DNA of 64,000 nt from UBA12170 sp964293475 (GTDB taxonomy: Bacteria > Bacteroidota > Bacteroidia > Bacteroidales > UBA12170), in contig CAXYYJ010000007.1 of NCBI GenBank assembly GCA_964293475.1, forward strand, positions 41,349-105,348. The letters are read 5' to 3'. Numbering within the stretch: the first letter of the stretch is position 1; the number at the start of each line of letters is the position of its first letter. Both the position numbers and the translations under genes were made by a program. Below the pieces are notes generated by a model. That model saw only the letters and a list, made by a program, of their open reading frames with translations. It made no database searches and had not been told where the DNA came from. Below are positions 18,376-28,143 of the stretch, in pieces.

Positions 18376-21300
18376 TTACATAGGAAACAAATCTCCATAT
18401 TTCTTAATCATGGATTTGATCCTTAAAATTCGAGTATTATTACCAATTATAGGGAGTTTATAGAATGGGTTCGTATACAATAAGCCATAAAGTTTGTTAA
18501 TTAAATCTTTATCCTTTTTAGTAAATGCTTTATTTTTGTTGATTCTTTTCGAAATAAGTGGAGAATTGCTCAAGTATTTTAGTAATATTATAAATTGTTT
18601 GTCATTAGTTGCATTGTAAAATTCGATGATTTTTTCATTCACTTTTTTAAATTTTAACAAAAATCTGTATTTTAATTGGTTAGCAATTAAAAATTGAAAA
18701 GTAGGATAATCAAAAATGTCACTCAGATAATCTCTTATTTTTTTAAACTCACCAATCCCAACTTTGTTTTTGTAGAGATTAACAATATCATGATTTAGCA
18801 AATTATTATTTTTATTATCTTTCAACAGAATCCATTCATCAACAAAGTCAATATAATCATTAGTATAGATCCTGACCTCTTCGTTATTAGAGTAACCCTT
18901 CATAATATGGTATTTACCTATATTGCTCATTGATTTAACTAACTTAGAATTTATTGGCATTGATACAATTCCTTCACGAGTATAAGTTATGTTATCATGG
19001 TTAAATAAGTATCCTGAAAAAATTGCACCTCCTATTCTATCAAACTGAGATTGCCAGTTTCTTTTTTCTTTTTTACAGTAATCCATTTCCAAATCTTCAT
19101 ATGTTGCAAATAATATAATACCAATATCTTCAAGCATACTATTAAATGAAAGGTAATCTACTAAGGATATGTTGCAAAGCTGCTTTTCTATATTATTAGG
19201 AAAGTAAAAGGCATTAATTAAAGGTGGAATGTTTTTTTTGTAAACAAAATTTAACTTTACCATAATTGTGTTATCATAATATATCAATGTTTTATAATTA
19301 ATTACTAATGGCGTTTCTTTACTAGTTCCCAATTCTATATAATTCCCTAATATAATTTTAAGGTCATTTGGAATAACTATTTCTTGTACAAATTTTTCGT
19401 TAAATATTTCTTTAGCATATTGAGAATTAAACATACTAGATTTGTTTTCATCTATTATTTCAATTCCCTTATATACTTTATTTAGGGACAATAATTTATT
19501 ATTTTTCAAACTCTTTTTAACTAGACCATGTTTTAAAAGTTTAATAAAATCAGATAAATAGTGTATTTCACTATTGTAATTATATATTTTGAATGAAGGA
19601 GGTAAAACATATTGTTTTGTTACCTCTGTAAGACATGGGATAAAATTATTATCGATGAAGAAATATTCTAAATGAAATTTGAAAAAGTTAACTTGAAATA
19701 TAGGTTCTGTACTGTGTTTTTCCTTTATAAAATTACTTAACATGCCAAAAACGTCACTTTGTTTGTAGTTTTCATTATAGTAACGTTTATTAGCTTGGTG
19801 CGGCGAATTCAAATAGTCTAAATTTAGATTTCTTAAATAATCTTCGTATATTTCTTTGATAGGATTTATGTGATCAAATATTGTTTTTGCGTATTTGTTA
19901 TAGTTTACTATTTCAAGTAACATGCTTTTTATTTTGGAATTATTTGTTTTAAAATATTTTTCGAAAAATTCACGAATGCTTTGCTCAAATGAATTCAAAC
20001 CAAGTAATTCTCTTATTGCATTATCAAATGAAGGTTCATAATCAGAATTTGGGAATCTTTTTATGTAACTATCTCTTACTTTTTCTTTAAGTTCTGCTAA
20101 ACTCTTTCTTTCTATTATATCTTTATTTAATGTATTATTGAAATCATGTAATTTAAAACTTGGTCCATTATTAGTGTTCAAAACAGTAATACTATTAATA
20201 TATTTATAAAAATACTTTTGCGAACCATCAAAACGCGTATAAAAATAATAGTCTCGACACGCTAGTTCAAGAAGCCGACTACTAAATACAAATAATTCTA
20301 TATCATCTTCATATATGCTATTTAATATTAATTTTGGTATATTATATTTGGCTTTCCAATCATCAAAATCTTCTTTAATTATCAATACATCAGAGATTTC
20401 TTCATATAGACTTAAATCCAACTCAGGAATTCTATTATATAACTTATCTGAGATTGCATATCTTACGCCTTTCTCTAAGAAAAAGTATTTTGTACTAGGA
20501 TAATAACTTTGCTCATCGTCTCTAAAAATACTATTATACGCAGATAAGTATGTGTTTAAATCTGATGATTTGATTCTACTCAAAAGCTGATATGTTAATA
20601 TTTTTTCGTCTTCAACTTTTTCAATTTCTTTTTTGGTTAGAATCTTTTTTACAATATTTGAATCTATACTATTTATATATCGTTCATCTATCAAGTCTGG
20701 TTGGGCAAAAAAATTATTCCCTCCGAATTTCAAGTAATACTTTTCTGGAAAAATAACCCACTCCAAAAACGATTTGCCAATATTTAAATATGAAGTCACG
20801 CAGATTTCGAGATATTTATCTAAAATTAAATCAGATTTAGTCACATTTTTTTTAAATAAACTAAATATCTTACGTAGCTTAACGCTTCCCAAAGAATCTA
20901 TTTTTTTTAAATCATAGCTTTTTTTAGATTCGTGAAAAATCTCATATATGATTCTATAATTTATATTTTCTCCAAAAACAATGAAACTTTGTTTATTTGT
21001 TATTTCAAAATATAATTTAAATAACACCAACATCAAATCATCTTTTATTTCTAAACACGCATCAAGTTTTAGAAGATTATCGTAATCATGGTTTCTATCT
21101 AACCAATCACGAATATTCCCAGATTCTAAATGTTTTATTCCTATTTTAAACTTTTCGTGGCTAGAATTAAAATATTCCAATAAATCATGGATTGTTAAGA
21201 ACACCATGCCATCAATAACAAATGGATTCATAGAACTACCACTATAATTCTTGTAATCACTTAAATGCTCATTCAGTTCTTTAATAGCTTGCTCTATGCT

Positions 21301-21543
21301 TATTCTAAAGAATTCCCTACCTTTATTTATTCTATAATTTTCAAGTTTTTTATGGATAGCTTTTTCAGCAATATCTACATTCTTTACTTCCAATCGGTAA
21401 ACAACTTCGAAGGATAATGGTACATTTGTACCACTAGATAATTCAGTTGCTCTGTCCTCGGGGCTTCTTTTTGTTTTTCCGATTTTAACAATCCCGACCA
21501 TTGCAGGGTTGTAGAGTATATAAATGTATCCTGACTCTTCCAT
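18376..21543 (-). CDS. Large GIY-YIG (T5orf172/MUG113-like) nuclease-domain protein of unknown role
   Basis: This 1055-residue protein begins with a GIY-YIG-type domain at residues 1-95. GYIYILYN supplies the first tyrosine strand, VKIGKT the second, the R in EDRATELSSGT is the catalytic-type arginine, and REFFRI near 79 the acidic strand. This arrangement is that of T5orf172/MUG113 nucleases. The remaining 950 or so residues match no family I know. They are rich in Lys, Asn, Ile, Tyr and Asp, look mainly helical, and show no P-loop. The DNA is visibly more AT-rich than neighbouring genes, suggesting recent transfer. It stands alone. A defence or mobile-element function is possible, but only the nuclease domain is supported. 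Confidence 0.8.
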   Translation of the reverse strand: MEESGYIYILYNPAMVGIVKIGKTKRSPEDRATELSSGTNVPLSFEVVYRLEVKNVDIAEKAIHKKLENYRINKGREFFRISIEQAIKELNEHLSDYKNYSGSSMNPFVIDGMVFLTIHDLLEYFNSSHEKFKIGIKHLESGNIRDWLDRNHDYDNLLKLDACLEIKDDLMLVLFKLYFEITNKQSFIVFGENINYRIIYEIFHESKKSYDLKKIDSLGSVKLRKIFSLFKKNVTKSDLILDKYLEICVTSYLNIGKSFLEWVIFPEKYYLKFGGNNFFAQPDLIDERYINSIDSNIVKKILTKKEIEKVEDEKILTYQLLSRIKSSDLNTYLSAYNSIFRDDEQSYYPSTKYFFLEKGVRYAISDKLYNRIPELDLSLYEEISDVLIIKEDFDDWKAKYNIPKLILNSIYEDDIELFVFSSRLLELACRDYYFYTRFDGSQKYFYKYINSITVLNTNNGPSFKLHDFNNTLNKDIIERKSLAELKEKVRDSYIKRFPNSDYEPSFDNAIRELLGLNSFEQSIREFFEKYFKTNNSKIKSMLLEIVNYNKYAKTIFDHINPIKEIYEDYLRNLNLDYLNSPHQANKRYYNENYKQSDVFGMLSNFIKEKHSTEPIFQVNFFKFHLEYFFIDNNFIPCLTEVTKQYVLPPSFKIYNYNSEIHYLSDFIKLLKHGLVKKSLKNNKLLSLNKVYKGIEIIDENKSSMFNSQYAKEIFNEKFVQEIVIPNDLKIILGNYIELGTSKETPLVINYKTLIYYDNTIMVKLNFVYKKNIPPLINAFYFPNNIEKQLCNISLVDYLSFNSMLEDIGIILFATYEDLEMDYCKKEKRNWQSQFDRIGGAIFSGYLFNHDNITYTREGIVSMPINSKLVKSMSNIGKYHIMKGYSNNEEVRIYTNDYIDFVDEWILLKDNKNNNLLNHDIVNLYKNKVGIGEFKKIRDYLSDIFDYPTFQFLIANQLKYRFLLKFKKVNEKIIEFYNATNDKQFIILLKYLSNSPLISKRINKNKAFTKKDKDLINKLYGLLYTNPFYKLPIIGNNTRILRIKSMIKKYGDLFPM

Positions 21544-21845
21544 ATTTAGTAGTTTATTTTAAAGAGTAAATTTAAATAAATTTATTATGACTGGCATTAA
21601 CTATCTTGCTCTGCAAAAGAATTCGGACAATGGTAAGACAGTAGCATAAGTAATAGATAATAGCGTACCTATAATATTTCACGGCAGTTTTAAATATTTG
21701 AGACCATATTGGGCTGAATGATAGCCATTTTATTTAGGTCTTATAGTTTATATTCAATAAAAATCACTTCTTTTCAAGAAGTGTTTTCTATATATTCCTA
21801 CTGCCAATCTATCCTGCATAGATGCGTAGGCGAATCTGGAAATAT
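21544..21845. other. Gene-free spacer
   Basis: These 302 bases between the start of the GIY-YIG gene and the end of the GH31 gene hold a hairpin terminator near 21765-21783 and otherwise AT-rich sequence with no convincing ORF or RNA. Confidence 0.6.
21759..21788 (-). terminator. Probable terminator of the GH31 gene
   Basis: On the minus strand CACTTCTT, a GAA loop and AAGAAGTG form a perfect 8-bp hairpin followed by ATTTTTATT. It lies about 60 bases beyond the GH31 stop. Confidence 0.7.
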
Positions 21846-24800
21846 CTATTGTTTTATAAACTTCCTCGTCAACTCTTGTTTGCCATCGAGGCTTCGAATT
21901 TGAATATAATAAACTCCGGTTTCCCACATTTCAACATCAATAATGTAGTCTTCGTTTAGTTGAGCTGTTTCCACAAGCATCCTTTTCCCGGTTGAATTAT
22001 AGATGGTTATTTCTTTGCTGCCCGACTGTGGGTTTGTATTGTAGATATGAATGATATTTTTTGTGGGATTGGGCAAAAGTGTGTATTCCTGTTGACCAGA
22101 ATTTACAACTTCAATGCTGTTAATATTTTCGATTCTGATGGTGTTTTCAGAATTTTGGTATGGCATGCTCACGTAAAGCTTTTTCTCCGTTACATTATAA
22201 TAAAAACCTGCCGCTGCAATCTCCAACTCATTTAAGCTGTTGTATTTAGCCATCTGCATATCGTCGAGAAGTACTGATAAGTTCTGATTCGGAATTCTGT
22301 AGATTTCGAAAATAAACTGACGCTGCAAGGTCATGCCTGGATAGGTAAAACCATTGCTTTCCAACCGAATTTCAATGTCATTGTTCAGGAAGGTACCTCT
22401 GATTTGGGTTAGGTTAAATTCATTATCGATCAGACTATTAGGGTTTGTTTTGTTGTCGTCGAAAAGTTTGTATTCCGATTCGCTCACCGATTCGTCGGGA
22501 TAGTATTTTATATAAAGTTTGTCGCCAATATAATCATCCGTGGTGAGTAGATTTTTAACTGTGGGAATAAAACTTCCTGCCTTAACCAGCACTGGAATTT
22601 CAGTGAGGGGAGCTGGCATGGTATAATTGCCAGGACCTGCATATTCGGTTAAATTATGGTAATTCAGCCATTTACCTTTGGGTAGAACCACATTGCGCTG
22701 GGTTTGTCCCTGATTTAATATGGGGGCTATAATCAAATTGTCCCCCCAGAAAAACTGGTCATTCAGGTTTTGGAGCGAAGTATTTTTCATTTCATAGAAA
22801 TCCATGGGTCGGGCCAGGGGTTTGCCAAAAGCAGCTGCTTCGTAGGCGAGACTGTAATTATAGGGAAGAAGCTCATAGCGCCATTTGATATATTTTCGGG
22901 TAATAGTCTGGGCGTTGCTGCCATAAGCAGTTGGAGCTGTTTCTATTCCTGTACCATGAATTCTAAAAACCGGAGCGAAAACACCCATCTGAACCCAGCG
23001 GATAAACAGCTCATCATCGTTACCACCCCCGGTAAACCCACCCACATCGGAATGCATAAAAGGAATTCCACCCATGCCCATGCTCAGCATCATGGGAATC
23101 TGTGCTTTTAGGCCGTCAAAACTTCTTTGAATATCGCCCGACCAGGGGAAAGTAGCATATCGCTGCATTCCGGCAAAACCTGAGCGTGACAGGTTGAACA
23201 GCCGCTTTTCGGGAAATTCGGTTTGCCAGTTCTCGTAAACTAATTTTTCCCACTCCAACGAATATACATTGTGAATTTCGGAGGCGGATTGACCGCCAAA
23301 ATGTACCATATCCGATGGATGGGTTTCGGGTTCCCCCAAATCGGTCCACCAGCCTGCTGCACCCTCGTTGGTTCTGTTGGTGTAGAACTGTTTAAACCAA
23401 TTGGCAGCCTGTGGATTAAAGATATCGAGAAGCGCTGAATTTCCTGCCCAAAAACCCCAAAGCACATAAGTATCACCATTTGAGTCAGTACCAAAGTAGT
23501 TTTGGTTGTTTGCGTAGGTGTAATTGGAGCTGTTCAAAGTAAAATAAGGTTCGGAGATTAAAATGGTTTTTACACCCAAATCCCTAAAATCTGCCATCAT
23601 TCCCTGTGGATTCGGAAATCGACTATAATCCCAGTTTAAGTTTCCCATGGTATTGACATTGCCAAACCAGTATAAATCAAGCACCAAAGCATCCAGGGGG
23701 AAGTTGGCATTTTTGATCCTGTTAACGATGTTGTAGGCTTCGGTTTGGGTTTCGTAGCCATATTTCGACTGAATATAACCCAACGACCAAAGGGGAGGGA
23801 TGGGTTGAAAGCCCGTGAGAATGGAATAGTTTTTAATGAGTTCTGCATGGCTTTTTCCTGCAATAACAAAAATCTCGGCCTGACCATGATTAAAAGTATA
23901 GCTCATTTGGTTGCCATTGGACGAACCAATATCCAGCGAAGCTATCGAGTGATTGTCATAGAAAATCATGTAGTTTTCGGTGGAATTGACCAGCGGAAGT
24001 GTGATATTCAGATTTTCCGCACCAATTCCATAGCCATAATGAGCCTGATTGTTGATGGAGAGTTTCTTCCCCCTTCGATCCATATCAATGGCGCGGGCTC
24101 CACTTCCATAAATCCGCTCTTGTTCTTTTAGTTGCGAGACCAATATCCCTTGATGGCTAAACTCATAGATTTTCATAAAATGAAGAATTGTATCGTGGTT
24201 GTAGACAAACCGAAAGCTCAAATCGGCAGTATCGATAATAACATCCACCGAATCGGTGCTGAATTTGAGCAGGTTACCGTAAACGTTAAAACTAACATCA
24301 ACATTTTGCTTTGTGGCTACAACGGAATGGGAAGGCTGGTTCGCATCGCCCTGAACATGGGAAAAAATATTGATTATATTCTCGCTGAATGGGGTTACAA
24401 CTATTTCTCCGCTGGAGCAGTTTATCAGGAGACTGTCATGAGTGAACTCATGCGAAATATACTCTGTGGTGTTGTAATGGATGGCCAAATCGTAAAATAT
24501 ATCCTGATTGTTCTCGTCTCGTCCCACCAGATTACACTCGGCATTTCTGAAAACAAAGGCCAATTTCAGTACCATCTCAGTCTCTGGAATACCGTAAAAC
24601 GAGCGAATATTATAGGTCGCCTGATATAAATTGTTCCCCAGCGAAAGCAATTTGGTTTCAGGGGTATTTTCACACCAATCGGTCACCACATATTTCCAGT
24701 CGCCGGGGTGCGTACTTTCGGCAGTGATGACTCCCGTATGCATGTAAACGTCACCGTGATAACCGGCCAGTTCACCATTGCCTTCTGTGGCATCGTAGAT

Positions 24801-24917
24801 AAAGGTGATGGTGCTGTCAGCAGTAGGATTTTCAGGAATTACAGTTAGAATTTGAGCATTCAATAGCAAGGGCAGAAGCCCTGGCAGTACTATGAGCCAG
24901 AGGAGTACATTTTTCAT
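21846..24917 (-). CDS. Secreted glycoside hydrolase family 31 enzyme with T9SS sorting domain
   Basis: This protein of about 1023 residues is probably an alpha-glucosidase or related alpha-glycosidase. After a signal peptide (residues 1-22) comes a beta-rich N-terminal region, the GH31 barrel from about 380, then distal beta domains and a C-terminal type A sorting domain (about 950-1023, with the YTLLPNPTKNIIHIYN and GVYYIQIRSLDGKQE strands). The nucleophile is the aspartate in WTDLGEPE (about residue 526) and the acid/base candidate is the aspartate in HSDVGGF (about 624). LDLYWFGN and FPNPQGMM are further family landmarks. I use the ATG at 24917, because it opens a proper signal peptide whereas the longer frame starts at TTG. 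Exact sugar specificity cannot be told. Confidence 0.92.
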   Translation of the reverse strand: MKNVLLWLIVLPGLLPLLLNAQILTVIPENPTADSTITFIYDATEGNGELAGYHGDVYMHTGVITAESTHPGDWKYVVTDWCENTPETKLLSLGNNLYQATYNIRSFYGIPETEMVLKLAFVFRNAECNLVGRDENNQDIFYDLAIHYNTTEYISHEFTHDSLLINCSSGEIVVTPFSENIINIFSHVQGDANQPSHSVVATKQNVDVSFNVYGNLLKFSTDSVDVIIDTADLSFRFVYNHDTILHFMKIYEFSHQGILVSQLKEQERIYGSGARAIDMDRRGKKLSINNQAHYGYGIGAENLNITLPLVNSTENYMIFYDNHSIASLDIGSSNGNQMSYTFNHGQAEIFVIAGKSHAELIKNYSILTGFQPIPPLWSLGYIQSKYGYETQTEAYNIVNRIKNANFPLDALVLDLYWFGNVNTMGNLNWDYSRFPNPQGMMADFRDLGVKTILISEPYFTLNSSNYTYANNQNYFGTDSNGDTYVLWGFWAGNSALLDIFNPQAANWFKQFYTNRTNEGAAGWWTDLGEPETHPSDMVHFGGQSASEIHNVYSLEWEKLVYENWQTEFPEKRLFNLSRSGFAGMQRYATFPWSGDIQRSFDGLKAQIPMMLSMGMGGIPFMHSDVGGFTGGGNDDELFIRWVQMGVFAPVFRIHGTGIETAPTAYGSNAQTITRKYIKWRYELLPYNYSLAYEAAAFGKPLARPMDFYEMKNTSLQNLNDQFFWGDNLIIAPILNQGQTQRNVVLPKGKWLNYHNLTEYAGPGNYTMPAPLTEIPVLVKAGSFIPTVKNLLTTDDYIGDKLYIKYYPDESVSESEYKLFDDNKTNPNSLIDNEFNLTQIRGTFLNNDIEIRLESNGFTYPGMTLQRQFIFEIYRIPNQNLSVLLDDMQMAKYNSLNELEIAAAGFYYNVTEKKLYVSMPYQNSENTIRIENINSIEVVNSGQQEYTLLPNPTKNIIHIYNTNPQSGSKEITIYNSTGKRMLVETAQLNEDYIIDVEMWETGVYYIQIRSLDGKQELTRKFIKQ

Positions 24918-24941
24918 TTCTAAACAGGGTTTGTGCAGCAA

Positions 24942-25364
24942 AGATAGGAATAAAATAAGCTAGCTGAAAATGACTGGCTAAAGTCTATAAATAGCTGAAA
25001 TAATGGAAATTAAGTTTTCATTATTGTTCAGTTTATATCAAACACCTATTATATAAGTAATGACCAGCCTGTGTTAAAAAGAAATATGCATTTGCACAAA
25101 GAATATAATGACATAGAAATCAAAGCTTTATATAATTTGAAGCTTGATATACTCCGGCAGAAAGAATCAGAAGGCTCTATCGATGGCCAAAGTCAAATAC
25201 ATATTTTTCATATTGAGATTTTGGAAAGGTAGCAACCCCTGCATTTCTATTTTTGAATGAAAAATTAATTTTTCTCACCTCATACCAATAATTTTTTTTG
25301 ATTCGCAGATGGTTTGGCAGTGGTTTTTCATTAATTTTACTGAGCCAATTTAAATTAGATACAT
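24942..25364. other. Intergenic region with one weak small ORF
   Basis: This 423-base spacer separates the divergent GH31 gene and the small membrane protein gene. A minus-strand TATCTTTG at 24939-24946 is a candidate -7 box for the GH31 gene, 22 bases before its ATG. Beyond the small ORF at 25086-25232 nothing else is recognisable. Confidence 0.5.
25086..25232 (+). CDS. Possible 48-residue protein
   Basis: An ATG-initiated frame of 48 codons encodes a charged, helix-prone peptide (MHLHKEYNDIEIKALYNLK, later RQKESEGSIDGQSQIHIF). Composition looks protein-like and no antisense gene explains it. I do not recognise it, no clear ribosome binding site is visible, and it may be a gene fragment. 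Confidence 0.3.
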   Translation: MHLHKEYNDIEIKALYNLKLDILRQKESEGSIDGQSQIHIFHIEILER

Positions 25365-25898
25365 ATGAAACACAAAAACACCTTACTAATTATTATCATG
25401 GTTTTTCTAGGGTCAGTATTTGCCGATGCCGTTATTGCTCAGGAAACCGCAAATTCTTCTTCAGCCACAGCGAAAGAAAAATACTATCCCGTAAAACCAG
25501 TTCCAGCCAATATCGACTCGCTTAAAATGCTGGTATACAAGAATATGAATTATGTGGAGTATTATCAAATATTTCGTTCTGTCAATAGACAACGAATTAC
25601 AGGCATCATCATGACCTCAGCTTCCGGGGGAATCATACTACTTACAGGGAGCATAATTATTTATAACAGCACCCACCAGGATGAGTATGAATCCATGGAA
25701 TCGGGGTTTTTAACAGCGTTTGCATTTGTCTTTTTTACAGCAGGCACCATCGTTAATATGATAGGTGTTCCCAACTTGATAAAAGGCAGTATCATGAGAA
25801 AAAATAATCTGGAAGCTCTGCAGAAATGCCGAAAGCCCGAAATGTCACTTAAATTTGGGTTAACACAATCGGGGGTTGGATTGACGTTGAATTTTTAG
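25365..25898 (+). CDS. Small exported membrane protein of unknown function
   Basis: This 177-residue protein has an N-terminal signal or anchor helix (residues 5-24, ending VIAQ). A Ser/Ala-rich linker follows, and then two hydrophobic segments at about 75-95 (ITGIIMTSASGGIILLTGSIIIY) and 115-137 (FLTAFAFVFFTAGTIVNMIGV). The C-terminal stretch, EMSLKFGLTQSGVGLTLNF, ends in phenylalanine with alternating hydrophobics, like a terminal beta strand of an outer-membrane protein, but the protein is too short for a barrel. No family was recognised. It is monocistronic, about 160 bases before the convergent T9SS paralogue gene ends. Confidence 0.65.
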   Translation: MKHKNTLLIIIMVFLGSVFADAVIAQETANSSSATAKEKYYPVKPVPANIDSLKMLVYKNMNYVEYYQIFRSVNRQRITGIIMTSASGGIILLTGSIIIYNSTHQDEYESMESGFLTAFAFVFFTAGTIVNMIGVPNLIKGSIMRKNNLEALQKCRKPEMSLKFGLTQSGVGLTLNF

Positions 25899-25956
25899 TC
25901 GATTAGTTGCAATAAGCCTCAGGGTTTTTTCGAAAAATTCGTTTCCGGGGCTCCCT

Positions 25957-25990
25957 AAAAAAACGCCTCCCGTGAAAGCAGGAGGCGTTC
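25957..25990 (-). terminator. Terminator after the first T9SS paralogue
   Basis: On the minus strand AACGCCTCC, a ten-base loop and GGAGGCGTT are followed by a T run. A diverged copy lies downstream of the second paralogue at about 30534-30559, so the 3' flanks were duplicated together with the genes. Confidence 0.8.
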
Positions 25991-26057
25991 GTTGTTACAA
26001 AAAAATGAATTGGATTAGAATTAATTGCCTGTAAATCACTTAACCACAGGGTTTCAG

Positions 26058-28088
26058 TTATTTGATAAACTTGCTGTGGTAAGCGGAATCAGTTGTTTTA
26101 ATTTCGAGAATATACCAGCCCGAATTCAACCCGGAAACAGATATGCTCTGATGTTTTTGGGCGGGAAGATTTCCGCTTTGTATCAATTGTCCGGCTGTGT
26201 TATAGATGGAGTATTCTGGGTTTGAAGCCAAATCAAGTTCAAACGAAATCATATCGCCTGTTACCGGATTGGGATATACCTGTATCATTAGATTATTCTG
26301 AGCAAATTCTTCAATACCAATATATTGATTGCCAAAATCCAAAGGATTAACCAGATAATCCTGCTTAATATTCGATACAAAATCCTGCAGCAGTTCTTTG
26401 GAGTCTTTATCTGAGGTAGCTGGAGCAGTAACATAGGCAATGTCTAAATATTCCAGACTTCCGGCGTCGAAGGTAAAAGGGCCCATGCTGGCCATTCCCC
26501 TTCTGTCACCAGGATAATTCCCTGCAGTTTCTTCGGTCCACAAAGCCCCCGGATCTACACCTCCGGTTCCCCAATGGCAGGGGTCACTATCTCCGGGAAA
26601 CATAAATCTTGCATGGAGCAAACTATCTCCTCCACTAGTGGTATGACCATTCCCCCCATAAAGCATACTTGTTCCGTCTTTCCAAATACCCCTGAGTGTA
26701 TTGTAATAATCCGGGCTAAAAGCTGGATCCCCCATATATGAAGCTCCACTATTATTTAAATAGGAAAATCTATTCATTCCATATCTTTCATTGTCCTCGA
26801 CACCATCACCAAAACCAGCACCATTAATACTTTCATCGCAATGCCCCAATGGATTATCCAACCCATCCTGATCCATAAAAGGGCCTCCTAAAATACATAC
26901 AGACTGCGATGGAATACGTTCACCAAAACTACCCGGTTCTCCATTTCCATCTATTGGTTCTCCATTGTAAATATAAAAATTCCCATTTTCCACATGACAA
27001 CCAACATAATCATCCCATGAATACCCCAAATCCAAATCTGTGAAGATTCCCAAATAGGTGTCGAGATAGTCTGTGGTGCTTTTATTGAAAATCTTATAAC
27101 TATAGAAAATGGTGCTGTTATATGGGCTGTCACCCCTGGTGTCGTTTAAAGCCCAGGCCATACAGTGAATTTCAACTCCCAGAGGCAATCCACCTTCGCT
27201 TTCGGTATGAATTAATTGATCGTTGTAAACGAAGAAAACAGTTTCGTCACCTTTAATAAAAGGGTAGTCACCCCGCTCCGGATGATATTCCAAATCCTGA
27301 TCCACATCCACAAAAGGAGCAATAAATTCATCCTGATTCAGCAGCGGGTTGCCATGGGCTGGCCAGCTTTCTATGGCTTCGGGCATGGTATAGGCGGGAT
27401 CATCATAATAAGCCAAATGATTGATGATTTCTTCCCGGCTTATTTTCCAGGTCCTTAACCATTGTCCTGCATTTACTGAGTCGGTAGCGGCATTTCCATC
27501 TGCACTTAGTGGCCCTGGCCAAAAATCAGCTCCAACCTGACGATATCTTTCACCTGCAAAATGGAGCTCATCGTCCACTGTTTTTCCCCCAATCCAAAGG
27601 CAGGATGAAAATATGGTAGATGTGATGCTGTCTTTTGGATAAAAAAGCTGAGGCCCTTCAAAACTATTTAAAACATCAAAAAACTGGATATTCATTGGAT
27701 AGACGGGAGTTCTAATTTGGTTTACATTTAAAGAATCAATATGCAGATAATTTGGCAATAATCTTATGTATCCGTAAATTGGGATAGGATAATCCGATTC
27801 CAACTGATAGCGAATTCTAATACTTAATGCATCTCCTTCTGCAACAAAATAGTCTTCCATTCTGAAGGTTATCAAAGAATCATTGAATGAAATCACATTG
27901 TATTTATTTCCTTCTTGAACAGAATGGATTTTTATTTCCATCCCCGACGTGTCATAATCATTTAGGATGGGGTTGAAGGTTATGGTTTCGCCAAAACCAA
28001 TATAAAGAGTGTCATTAACAGCCACGGGTTGGGCAAATATTCCCAAACCTAAGAGGCCAAAAATCAGAAAGAGTAACTGTTTTTTCAT
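26058..28088 (-). CDS. T9SS-exported surface protein, paralogue 1
   Basis: This 676-residue secreted protein has a signal peptide at residues 1-19 (ending FAQ). The N-terminal section, NDTLYIGFGETITFNPILNDYDTSG, resembles a cadherin/Ig-like tail-linked module. The central 400 residues carry conserved acidic calcium-like loops such as DVDQDLEYHPERGD and DQDGLDNPLGHCD. The last 75 residues are a type A sorting domain (QVYPNPVTGDMISFELDL to ILEIKTTDSAYHSKFIK). It is the third gene after the ECF sigma factor and its putative anti-sigma gene, but has its own copy of the shared promoter motif. It is highly similar to the protein encoded at 30628-32652. The molecular function is unknown. Confidence 0.85.
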   Translation of the reverse strand: MKKQLLFLIFGLLGLGIFAQPVAVNDTLYIGFGETITFNPILNDYDTSGMEIKIHSVQEGNKYNVISFNDSLITFRMEDYFVAEGDALSIRIRYQLESDYPIPIYGYIRLLPNYLHIDSLNVNQIRTPVYPMNIQFFDVLNSFEGPQLFYPKDSITSTIFSSCLWIGGKTVDDELHFAGERYRQVGADFWPGPLSADGNAATDSVNAGQWLRTWKISREEIINHLAYYDDPAYTMPEAIESWPAHGNPLLNQDEFIAPFVDVDQDLEYHPERGDYPFIKGDETVFFVYNDQLIHTESEGGLPLGVEIHCMAWALNDTRGDSPYNSTIFYSYKIFNKSTTDYLDTYLGIFTDLDLGYSWDDYVGCHVENGNFYIYNGEPIDGNGEPGSFGERIPSQSVCILGGPFMDQDGLDNPLGHCDESINGAGFGDGVEDNERYGMNRFSYLNNSGASYMGDPAFSPDYYNTLRGIWKDGTSMLYGGNGHTTSGGDSLLHARFMFPGDSDPCHWGTGGVDPGALWTEETAGNYPGDRRGMASMGPFTFDAGSLEYLDIAYVTAPATSDKDSKELLQDFVSNIKQDYLVNPLDFGNQYIGIEEFAQNNLMIQVYPNPVTGDMISFELDLASNPEYSIYNTAGQLIQSGNLPAQKHQSISVSGLNSGWYILEIKTTDSAYHSKFIK

Positions 28089-28114
28089 AATTCAAAATTT
28101 TTACGTTATAATTA

Positions 28115-28143
28115 AATAACGAGCGTTTATTTTGCGGGGTTGC
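28115..28143 (-). promoter_or_regulatory. Putative ECF promoter of T9SS paralogue 1
   Basis: On the minus strand GCAACC (28138-28143) is followed after 16 bases by CGTTATT (28115-28121), 26 bases before the ATG at 28088. The first box lies inside the 3' end of the barrel gene. The same pair with the same spacing precedes the sigma gene and paralogue 2. Confidence 0.55.
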
